From: Nitrospirota bacterium
GTDB lineage: Bacteria > Nitrospirota > Thermodesulfovibrionia > JACRGW01
Direction: 5' to 3'
Assembly: GCA_016212195.1 (NCBI GenBank)
Contig: JACRGW010000074.1
Span: 1-12,929, forward strand
Length of the DNA stretch: 12,929 nt
Shown here in pieces: positions 1-6,095 of the stretch (its first letter is position 1; every line of letters starts with the position of its first letter). The notes below the pieces were generated by a model. It was not told where the DNA came from. It saw only the letters and a list, made by a program, of their open reading frames with translations, and searched no databases. The position numbers and the translations under genes are program-made.

Positions 1-55
1 AAATAGAAAGAACCAAACTAATGACAACTACAGAACCTGTAAAAAAAACTTTCAT
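1..55 (-). CDS. Partial secreted protein, probably Skp/OmpH-family periplasmic chaperone (N-terminus only)
   Basis: Only the first 18 codons lie in the window; the gene continues past position 1. The visible residues, MKVFFTGSVVVISLVLSI, have the charged start and hydrophobic core of a Sec signal peptide. The start is well supported: on the minus strand GGAGG (plus-strand positions 62-66) lies six bases before the ATG. The gene follows bamA in the same direction after an 82-base gap without a terminator. In many Gram-negatives the gene after bamA is skp/ompH, which encodes a periplasmic chaperone for unfolded outer-membrane proteins and is followed by lpxD-fabZ-lpxA. The secreted start and the position support that assignment, but no diagnostic Skp residue is visible, so the identity is inferred from context. 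Confidence 0.55.
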   Translation of the reverse strand, partial: MKVFFTGSVVVISLVLSI

Positions 56-137
56 CTTTCTCCTCCCTTGTTCATTCGCAATTATTAATCCGGAGTTCGG
101 GGATTTCCGCTCCAAACTATTAATGCTAAGCTATGTT

Positions 138-2396
138 TTAAAAGAATGTTCCGATAGTAAATTCCCAGAGGCTTTTATTTTCTCCGTCTTTGGGTTTCAG
201 GTTATATCCCCATTCGATCCTTAATGGCCCAATAGGAGATATCCAGCGTAGACCTCCTCCAGCAGATTTCCTTAATTCAGAGAATTTTATTGGTTCATCA
301 TCATCAAAGGCACTCCCCGCATCATAGAATATGACCCCTTTAAGTCTGATTTCCCTCAGGAGGGGAAAGATATATTCGATGTTGAAGATAAGTTGTTTGT
401 TTCCACCAATATCCTCCCCGGTTGAGGGGTCCTTTGGTCCTGCACCCCCGAATTTGAATCCCCTTACAGTATTTATTCCTCCCACATAGAATCTCTCATA
501 AAGGGGTAAGGATTTACCTCCTAAGCCATTGGCATAGCCAATCCTACCCCTGATCATAAAGGCTGTATCCCAGAATAAAGGAAAATACCAGCTACTATCC
601 AATAATGTTTTATAGAAGTGGTTATCACCTCCGAGAGGACCACCGGCATATAGTGCATAAATACCGTGTCTTGATCCCTTCGTTGGATCTAAAAAACTAT
701 TCCTCGAATCCCATACTATCCCGGGTTCTACACTGCTCGTTGTTCTCTTTCCTTCCTGTTCGGTTATTTTGATAGAAGAGCCAGGTTCAATATCATATAT
801 GTTAACTATCTCATAGTTATAGGAGATGCTACTGCTTATATATTCTGTAAAGCTCTTTCCAAATGTGAGGCTTCCTCCTGTTGCCTTCCTCTTATAATTA
901 GAATACTTTCTTTCCTGTTTATAAAGGGTTATACCTCCAGAGATCGGTTTGCCAAATAAATAGGGCTCTTTAAGGCTCAGGAGATAGGTCGTCCTTTTAC
1001 TGCTAAATTCACCTCTTAGCCTTGCATATTGTCCTTTACCGAAAAGGTTTCCCTCACTAATCTCCGCCATTCCTATAAACTTGTCAGTAGAGCTGTAACC
1101 ACCGCCAACGCTTACAGCTCCTGTTGACCTCTCCTTTACCTTAATATTGATATCGACAACATCCTCTCCTGTCCTCGGTTCAGGAGATAGATCAGCGCTC
1201 TCAAAATAATTAAGATTGGTAATCCTTTCGTAGCTCCTTCTGAGGAGTCTTGTGCTAAAGGTATCTCCTTCGTCAAGCCGCATTTCCCTCCTTATAACAT
1301 GATCCATTGTCTTTTCATTTCCGGAGATATTTATTCTTCCGACATTTACTATGCCACCCTCGATTATGTCGAGAGTGATCTGGAGTGTGTTGGTTTCTGT
1401 ATCAGTTGATATGAGAGGTGATATATTCGCAAGGGCATGTCCCCTGTCAGAATAGAGATCTGTTAAAGTGAGGATATCCCTTCTGAGTTTGTCACGGCTA
1501 AAGACCTCTCCTTCTTTTATATTCATGGATTTCAGTAATTCTTCTGTAGTAAAAAGGGTATTCCCCTTAGCCCTGATATCTTTGACCTTAAACTGTTTTC
1601 CCTCGGAAATGACAATAAGTATATCAAGATTTTTTCTGTCTTCACTGAGCGTTATCCTCGGTTCACCAACCTGGACCTGGATGTAACCATTATTATAGTA
1701 AAAGGCTCTTATCCTTTCCATATCCTCATTCATGACCTCTCTTTTATAAACCCCTGTGGAATCAAGCCAGGAGAACAGCCAGTAACTTTTTATCTGGATC
1801 GCCTTTTTTATCGTCCCATCAGAAAAGGCCTTGTTTCCTTCTATCTTTATTTCCCTGATACTGACCTTGGTTCCTTCGTTGATCAAATAGGTAAGTCTTA
1901 CTGCTTCTTTAGAGATATCCTTAATTATGGGTAAAACAGTGGCATGGTAATAGCTCTCCTCTTCATAGTAGGAGCGTATTCTTTCGGCATTTTCAGCTAT
2001 AACTGAATGATTGAGGAAAGAACCTGGACTAAGCTTTATTTTCTCCTTTATTTTGTCGGTCTCCAACTTTTCATTACCTTCAAAAATTATTTCTACAATA
2101 GTAGGTTTCTCTGTTACGTAGAAGGTTACCTTCAGACCGCCTTCAAAACCCTCTGTCTCGATCCTTATATCATCAAAGGAGCCTAATTCAAAGATAGATT
2201 TAATATCCTCCTGAATCTTCTCGGGGGAGAATGTGTCTCCCTCGGCCGTCTTTATCTTAGACATTATGGTAGCCTTCTCAGTCTTTTTGTTTCCCTGTAT
2301 CTCGATCGCCTTCACCTTTATAATCTCCTCTGACCATCCATGAAGGGGCATGAAAAGGGTTAAAAGAAGCAGATATCTGAAGACCTTATATTTCAT
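138..2396 (-). CDS. bamA: BamA, outer-membrane protein assembly factor (Omp85 family)
   Basis: Central subunit of the BAM machine, which folds and inserts beta-barrel proteins into the outer membrane. At 752 aa the length is normal. A signal peptide (about residues 1-23, ending HGWSEE) is followed by five POTRA repeats at about 25-98, 99-176, 177-268, 269-349 and 350-425, each with the family pattern of a strand ending in GN and a helix-rich middle. The rest, about 426-752, is the 16-strand barrel. It contains the conserved VRGF motif of loop 6 (residues 644-647), the GPLRIEWGYNL stretch near the end, and a C-terminal Phe typical of outer-membrane barrels. The start is supported by the signal peptide and by AGGGAGG 12 bases upstream, a rather long spacing. 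It reads divergently from nth and is followed by a probable skp gene. A promoter with an overlapping inverted repeat lies just upstream (2433-2467). Confidence 0.97.
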   Translation of the reverse strand: MKYKVFRYLLLLTLFMPLHGWSEEIIKVKAIEIQGNKKTEKATIMSKIKTAEGDTFSPEKIQEDIKSIFELGSFDDIRIETEGFEGGLKVTFYVTEKPTIVEIIFEGNEKLETDKIKEKIKLSPGSFLNHSVIAENAERIRSYYEEESYYHATVLPIIKDISKEAVRLTYLINEGTKVSIREIKIEGNKAFSDGTIKKAIQIKSYWLFSWLDSTGVYKREVMNEDMERIRAFYYNNGYIQVQVGEPRITLSEDRKNLDILIVISEGKQFKVKDIRAKGNTLFTTEELLKSMNIKEGEVFSRDKLRRDILTLTDLYSDRGHALANISPLISTDTETNTLQITLDIIEGGIVNVGRINISGNEKTMDHVIRREMRLDEGDTFSTRLLRRSYERITNLNYFESADLSPEPRTGEDVVDINIKVKERSTGAVSVGGGYSSTDKFIGMAEISEGNLFGKGQYARLRGEFSSKRTTYLLSLKEPYLFGKPISGGITLYKQERKYSNYKRKATGGSLTFGKSFTEYISSSISYNYEIVNIYDIEPGSSIKITEQEGKRTTSSVEPGIVWDSRNSFLDPTKGSRHGIYALYAGGPLGGDNHFYKTLLDSSWYFPLFWDTAFMIRGRIGYANGLGGKSLPLYERFYVGGINTVRGFKFGGAGPKDPSTGEDIGGNKQLIFNIEYIFPLLREIRLKGVIFYDAGSAFDDDEPIKFSELRKSAGGGLRWISPIGPLRIEWGYNLKPKDGENKSLWEFTIGTFF

Positions 2397-2432
2397 TTGG
2401 AATAAAAGCCTCCCTGAGGTTAAAATAAAAAA

Positions 2433-2456
2433 CTCCTTAATATACCATTAAGGGAG
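2433..2456. repeat. Imperfect inverted repeat overlapping the bamA -10 element
   Basis: Arms CTCCTTAAT (2433-2441) and ATTAAGGGAG (2447-2456) are complementary over nine pairs with one bulged G and a five-base centre. On the minus strand the structure is followed by TTTTTTATTTT (2432-2422), so in isolation it resembles a weak intrinsic terminator. However, the predicted bamA -10 lies inside it and transcription should begin at its edge, so a protein-binding operator is at least as likely. No regulator is assigned. Confidence 0.5.
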
Positions 2457-2467
2457 CTATCTGTAAA
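2439..2467 (-). promoter_or_regulatory. Predicted sigma70-type promoter for bamA
   Basis: On the minus strand TTTACA (plus positions 2462-2467; 5 of 6 match to TTGACA) is followed after exactly 17 bases by TATATT (2439-2444; 5 of 6 match to TATAAT). The -10 is preceded by TGG, an extended -10 element. Transcription would start near position 2432, giving a leader of about 36 bases that includes the bamA ribosome binding site. Predicted from sequence match only. Confidence 0.6.
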
Positions 2468-2547
2468 TACAAAATATCTATTTTAAAGAAAAATAGTTAT
2501 AAAGATAATTTTTGATATAAAATATATATGTTAAAATAGGAAGGGAA

Positions 2548-3180
2548 ATGAATATTAAGAAAAGGATATCAGAGGTTATAAGGAGATTGAAGAAGGAGTA
2601 TCCTGAGCCAAAGACAGCCCTGAGTTTTAAAACCCCCTTTGAGCTCTTTGTTGCAACAATCCTCTCGGCGATGACAACGGATGTGCATGTGAACAAGGTT
2701 ACGGAAAATCTCTTTAAAAAATACAGATCATTCAGAGACTATGCAGAAACACCCTTTGAGAAGTTTCAGAAAGACATAAGTTCAATAAATTTTTACAGGA
2801 ATAAGGCTAAAAATATCCAGGCATCGGCAAAGATGATAATGGAGAAATTCAATTCAAAGGTGCCAAGAACAATGGATGAGCTCTTGAGTCTTCCTGGTGT
2901 TGCGAGGAAGACTGCGAATATAATACTTTCAAACGCCTATGGCATTAATGAGGGTATTGCCGTTGATACCCATGTCAAAAGACTCTCAGATAGACTGGGG
3001 TTTACAAAAAACGAAGACCCAGTGAAGATAGAGAAGGACTTGATGGATATAACCCCAAAAGAAGAATGTGGAAACCTTTCACACCTCCTGATATTACACG
3101 GAAGAAAGGTCTGTCAGGCTAAAAGACCAAAACATGAGGAATGCATCCTCTTCGATATATGTCCATCAAAAGATATTTAA
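2548..3180 (+). CDS. nth: Endonuclease III (DNA glycosylase/AP lyase) with an altered iron-sulfur motif
   Basis: Base-excision repair enzyme that removes oxidised pyrimidines and cuts the abasic site. At 210 aa it is close to the E. coli protein (211 aa). The helix-hairpin-helix motif LPGVARKTA (115-123) carries the catalytic Lys (K121), and the catalytic Asp is D140 in VDTHV. The C-terminal cluster motif is normally C-x6-C-x2-C-x5-C; here it reads C189-x6-H196-x2-C199-x5-C205, so the second Cys is His (codon CAT at 3133-3135). Met42 in LSAMTTD also stands where E. coli has Gln41, a residue that fills the gap left by the flipped base. The rest of the fold looks intact, so I expect a working glycosylase that may bind its cluster through three Cys and one His. 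A ribosome binding site (GGAAGGGA) precedes the ATG. Its stop overlaps the stop of the convergent peptidase gene. Confidence 0.95.
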   Translation: MNIKKRISEVIRRLKKEYPEPKTALSFKTPFELFVATILSAMTTDVHVNKVTENLFKKYRSFRDYAETPFEKFQKDISSINFYRNKAKNIQASAKMIMEKFNSKVPRTMDELLSLPGVARKTANIILSNAYGINEGIAVDTHVKRLSDRLGFTKNEDPVKIEKDLMDITPKEECGNLSHLLILHGRKVCQAKRPKHEECILFDICPSKDI

Positions 3181-4064
3181 GACAGTAGCTCATATGGAAG
3201 AGACATGCCGAGTTTCTCTATGGCTGATCTAATGCCGAGGACAACCTCTGTCATCCTTCTGTAATCAAGTGTTTCTTCTCTGTCTGTGATCTCGTGATAA
3301 TTAGTATTTCTGTAAAAGGCGGTATCTGTCACCATCAGTGCCTTATAGCCGAACCTGTAGAAAGAGCTATGGTCAGAGAAGTCCATTCCGGGAACAAGCG
3401 AGATGGTAGAAAGTGACTCGACAGGGAGATCCGTACCCTTTTTAAAACCTGACTTAAAACTGGATATAAAACTTTTTGAAGAGAGGTTTCCGACAAGGGC
3501 AATGAAATTTGCCTTATCAGGGTAAAACCAACTGAAGAAAGGCAGCGGGAAAGATTGACTCTTCGGGGAGTCCTTAAAATATCCGATCATCTCGAGTGAT
3601 ACCATCCCCCCCCGCCCTTCTCTCTTTTTCTTCAGGCTTCTGGCATAGACATAACTTCCCATATGCCTTGTCATGAATAAAGGTGGTTCTTCAAGGGTGA
3701 AGGCTACAAAACGGACTGTCTTATCGAGATTCTTATTTGATAAAAGCCTTGCAATCTCAAGCAATCCTGCGATACCGCTTGCGTTGTCATCAGCACCGGG
3801 AGTTCCGATAACAGTATCGTAATGTGCTCCTATAACCAGGATCTTTTCTTGGCTCTTTTTACCTTGAAGTTCAGTAATTATATTTTTGTATGTCCTCCCT
3901 TCGAAATCGTAGGCCTGAATTAATACATCATATTCGTAACTCCTCAGTTCTCCTGCGATATAGTCTGCTGCCAACTCTAAGGGTTTCATCTCAAGGTATC
4001 CCCTTGAGCCTATTACAGAAGAAAGATGGTTAACGGTTCTTTTAAGATTGGTCTGTATTTCCAT
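3177..4064 (-). CDS. M28-family zinc metallopeptidase (aminopeptidase-like)
   Basis: A 295-aa single-domain member of peptidase family M28 (aminopeptidase Y/S type), which uses two zinc ions to release N-terminal amino acids or act on small peptides. The expected ligands and catalytic residues are visible in order: H81 and D83 in GAHYDT, D93 in GADDNASG, the catalytic E125 with E126 in TLEE, E158 in LEMIGY and H257 in NYHEITD. No signal peptide or membrane segment is seen, so it is probably cytoplasmic; many relatives are exported. The start has only a weak GAGAA upstream, and an in-frame stop about 40 bases further upstream leaves no better start. A run of eight G (plus-strand C at 3606-3613) lies in the coding region but the frame reads through it intact. 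Substrate is unknown. It is convergent with nth, with no terminator between them. Confidence 0.88.
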   Translation of the reverse strand: MEIQTNLKRTVNHLSSVIGSRGYLEMKPLELAADYIAGELRSYEYDVLIQAYDFEGRTYKNIITELQGKKSQEKILVIGAHYDTVIGTPGADDNASGIAGLLEIARLLSNKNLDKTVRFVAFTLEEPPLFMTRHMGSYVYARSLKKKREGRGGMVSLEMIGYFKDSPKSQSFPLPFFSWFYPDKANFIALVGNLSSKSFISSFKSGFKKGTDLPVESLSTISLVPGMDFSDHSSFYRFGYKALMVTDTAFYRNTNYHEITDREETLDYRRMTEVVLGIRSAIEKLGMSLPYELLS

Positions 4065-4120
4065 TTTATGCCATTCTCGTAACTCGAATAATATAACAGA
4101 TTTCTACATGCAATTCGTAT

Positions 4121-4150
4121 AGATTATCACAATGTTATCTGATATAATCT
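4121..4150. repeat. Inverted repeat over the flavodiiron gene promoter (possible operator)
   Basis: AGATTAT (4121-4127) and ATAATCT (4144-4150) are perfectly complementary seven-base arms 16 bases apart. A second nested pair, TATCA (4125-4129) and TGATA (4140-4144), shares almost the same centre. The right arms lie on the predicted -10 element, a usual place for a repressor site. The sequence does not match the FNR consensus TTGAT-N4-ATCAA, and I cannot name the regulator. Confidence 0.4.
4140..4148 (+). promoter_or_regulatory. Predicted extended -10 promoter for the flavodiiron operon
   Basis: TGATATAAT is a perfect extended -10 element (TGn followed by TATAAT at 4143-4148). The -35 position (4120-4125, TAGATT) matches poorly, which is common for extended -10 promoters. 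Transcription would start near 4155, leaving a leader of about 23 bases before the ATG at 4178. Confidence 0.6.
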
Positions 4151-4177
4151 GCTTTAACCTCTCAATTTAAAATAAAG

Positions 4178-5392
4178 ATGAAGGCTATAGAGATAAAACC
4201 TGATATCTATTGGGTAGGAGCGATTGACTGGGCTGTAAGGGATTTCCACGGCTATGTTACTCCGAACGGCACAACCTATAACAATTATCTCATTGTGGAT
4301 GAGCAGGTAACGCTTCTCGATGTGGTAAAGCACGGCTTCGCCGAAACAACCATCAGCAATATAAAAAGTATTATTGACCCATCGAAGATAGTTAATCTCG
4401 TCATAAATCACATCGAACCTGACCATGCCGGTAGCGTTGATAAGATAATGGAACTCATCCCTGATGCAACCATCCATATAACAGAAAAGGGTAAAAAGGG
4501 ACTCGACAGATACTTCGACACATCGGGATGGAGATTCAGGATAGTCAGGACAGGTGATACACTGAATACAGGTAAAAAGAATCTTGTATTCATAGAGACA
4601 CCGATGCTCCACTGGCCCGATTCGATGATGACCTATATCAAGGAGGATAGGGTACTTATAAGTCAGGATGCCTTCGGTCAACATTATGCGTCTGCAAGCA
4701 GGTTTGACGATGATTTTATTACATGCTTTTCAGGATCAGAGCTTGAGGATGCAGTGAAGGACTATTATGCAAATATACTTATGCCTTTTGGTGCACTTAT
4801 TAAGAATAAGATCGAAGAGATACAGAGACTTGGTTTTCAGATAGATATAATAGCACCTGACCACGGGATAATCTGGAGGGAAAGTCCCTCTAAGGTGCTC
4901 AATATGTACCTCGATATGGCAAAGGGAAAGACGGATCTGGCGGTTGTGATTATATATGACACGATGTGGAACAGCACCGAGCAGATGGCACTTCCGATTG
5001 TGCAGGGTATAAAGGATGAAGGTATAGAGGTCAAAGTAATAAAACTCAGAGCAACGCCGATGAGTGTCGCCATAAAAGAGTTCTGGAAGTCAAGGGGATG
5101 TCTTATAGGTACACCAACTTTAAATAATATTATGTTCCCATCTGTCGCAGAGTTTTTGACCCACCTCAGGGGCCTCAGACCCAAGAACAGGATAGCCGGT
5201 GCCTTCGGAAGTTATGGGTGGGCTGGCGGTGCTGTGAAAGAGGCATATGAGGAATTCAAAAGAATGGGGCTTGAAGTTATGGAGCCTGGAATACAGGTTG
5301 TTTACAGGGCATCTTCAGAGGATGAACGGAGATGTTATGAATTCGGCAGGGAGTTTGCGAAAAAGGTGAAGGAGTATCACAGGAGATTTTAA
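4178..5392 (+). CDS. fprA: Flavodiiron protein (FprA-type oxygen/nitric oxide reductase)
   Basis: Soluble enzyme that reduces O2 to water and/or NO to N2O, protecting anaerobes. At 404 aa it has the standard two-domain form. The N-terminal metallo-beta-lactamase-like domain (about 1-250) carries the diiron ligand set: H78, E80, D82 and H83 in NHIEPDHAG, H145 in TPMLHWPDSM, D164 in SQDAFG and H229 in APDHG. The C-terminal flavodoxin domain (about 252-400) has the FMN phosphate loop YDTMWNSTEQMA (260-271) and the GAFGSYGWAGGA loop (341-352). No extra rubredoxin or flavin reductase domain is fused, so it needs an outside electron donor. It reads straight into an Isf-like flavoprotein with no gap. 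The ribosome binding site is weak (AAAG directly before the ATG). Whether O2 or NO is the preferred substrate cannot be read from the sequence. Confidence 0.96.
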   Translation: MKAIEIKPDIYWVGAIDWAVRDFHGYVTPNGTTYNNYLIVDEQVTLLDVVKHGFAETTISNIKSIIDPSKIVNLVINHIEPDHAGSVDKIMELIPDATIHITEKGKKGLDRYFDTSGWRFRIVRTGDTLNTGKKNLVFIETPMLHWPDSMMTYIKEDRVLISQDAFGQHYASASRFDDDFITCFSGSELEDAVKDYYANILMPFGALIKNKIEEIQRLGFQIDIIAPDHGIIWRESPSKVLNMYLDMAKGKTDLAVVIIYDTMWNSTEQMALPIVQGIKDEGIEVKVIKLRATPMSVAIKEFWKSRGCLIGTPTLNNIMFPSVAEFLTHLRGLRPKNRIAGAFGSYGWAGGAVKEAYEEFKRMGLEVMEPGIQVVYRASSEDERRCYEFGREFAKKVKEYHRRF

Positions 5393-5977
5393 ATGAAAAC
5401 AGTAGCCTTTCTTGGAAGCCCTAGGAAGAACGGTAATACTGAACTCCTCCTTAAAGAGGCAATTCGCGGTATTCAGGATTCCGGTCTCGATGTCCAGACC
5501 TTTAGCCTGAACCTGATGAAGATCAAGCCATGCCTTGACTGTGATGCATGCAGGGATACAGGTATATGCACGGTAAAAGACGATATGGAGAAGATATACA
5601 CCGCCATAAAAGAAGCACAGAGGTTCATACTCGCATCACCCATATTCTTCTTCAGTCTTTCTGCACAGTCAAAAATAATGATTGACAGGTGCCAGTCCTT
5701 CTGGTGCGAGAAATATCTACTGAAGAGGCCTATTGTGAGTGAGCAGTACGGCAGGAAGGGATTGCTCCTCCTTGTAGGAGGGATGAAGAAGGAGGTTGGC
5801 TTTGAGTGTGCAGAGGTTTCAGCAAAGGCATTCTTCAGGACAATAAGCGTGCCGGAGCATAAGATATTAAGCTTTATGGGAATCGATGCAAAAGGAGAGA
5901 TACTTAATCACCCAACCGCCCTCAGGGACGCATACGACGCAGGAAAGGAGCTTATACGGTTCCCCTTGAAAGGATAG
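5393..5977 (+). CDS. Isf-like iron-sulfur flavoprotein (flavodoxin/NADPH-dependent FMN reductase family)
   Basis: A 194-aa flavodoxin-fold protein. The FMN phosphate-binding loop is GSPRKNGNTELL (8-19), and ASPIFFFSLSAQSKIMIDR (about residue 81 onward) matches the second flavin-binding loop of the family. A compact cysteine motif, C47-x2-C50-x2-C53-x5-C59, is the signature of the [4Fe-4S] cluster of archaeal and bacterial Isf proteins, which pass electrons between ferredoxin-like donors and flavin. The ATG directly follows the TAA of the flavodiiron gene, and AGGAG (5381-5385) sits inside the end of that gene, so the two are probably translationally coupled. I infer, without proof, that it supplies electrons to the flavodiiron protein or detoxifies the same oxidants; Isf relatives have been linked to O2 and peroxide reduction. 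Confidence 0.85.
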   Translation: MKTVAFLGSPRKNGNTELLLKEAIRGIQDSGLDVQTFSLNLMKIKPCLDCDACRDTGICTVKDDMEKIYTAIKEAQRFILASPIFFFSLSAQSKIMIDRCQSFWCEKYLLKRPIVSEQYGRKGLLLLVGGMKKEVGFECAEVSAKAFFRTISVPEHKILSFMGIDAKGEILNHPTALRDAYDAGKELIRFPLKG

Positions 5978-6095
5978 GATGCCTTAAAATTTAAGCCAAC
6001 ATAATTAACCCTCTAAACCATACCATTTTTTTGCTTTCTGATAATCGCCTTCTCCCTTGTCTTTTCCTATAGAATCTGTTATAAATTCCTGAGAT
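5978..6095. other. Spacer between the flavodiiron unit and the LPS operon
   Basis: This 118-base gap holds a 13-base AT-rich palindrome, CTTAAAATTTAAG (5983-5995), shortly after the Isf stop codon. It is followed some 28 bases later by a run of seven T. The stem lacks GC pairs and is not next to the T-run, so I do not call it a terminator. The waaA promoter occupies the right end. Confidence 0.55.
6057..6085 (+). promoter_or_regulatory. Predicted promoter of the LPS operon, giving a nearly leaderless waaA mRNA
   Basis: TTGTCT (6057-6062; 4 of 6 match to TTGACA), exactly 17 bases, then TATAAA (6080-6085; 5 of 6 match to TATAAT) preceded by TGT, an extended -10. Transcription would start near 6091-6093, only three to five bases before the waaA ATG at 6096. 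That start has no convincing ribosome binding site, only a GAG. Predicted from sequence match only. Confidence 0.55.

Larger units (their letters stand above)
2397..2547. other. Divergent AT-rich intergenic region between bamA and nth
   Basis: This 151-base spacer separates two genes transcribed away from each other. It holds the bamA promoter and an inverted repeat on its left side. On the nth side it is a very AT-rich stretch (about 2465-2537). Several -10-like hexamers occur there, including TATAAA at 2498-2503 and TAAAAT at 2532-2537, but none has a -35 partner at good spacing, so I do not assign an nth promoter. GGAAGGGA at 2539-2546 is the nth ribosome binding site. Confidence 0.7.

Noticed and set aside
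21..224. 67-codon plus-strand open frame at the left edge
   Set aside because: It overlaps the end of bamA and the start of the probable skp gene on the other strand, both with much stronger support.
2422..2456. Intrinsic terminator on the minus strand upstream of bamA
   Set aside because: There is a stem and T-tract, but no minus-strand gene lies upstream to be terminated and the predicted bamA -10 is inside the stem; kept only as an inverted repeat.
4154..4684. 176-codon minus-strand open frame opposite the flavodiiron gene
   Set aside because: It lies antisense to a clearly conserved protein, has no recognisable motif and no ribosome binding site; it is a shadow of codon bias.
5983..6031. 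Terminator after the Isf-like gene
   Set aside because: The palindrome at 5983-5995 is all A/T apart from its end pair, and the T-run is about 28 bases away, so it does not fit an intrinsic terminator.
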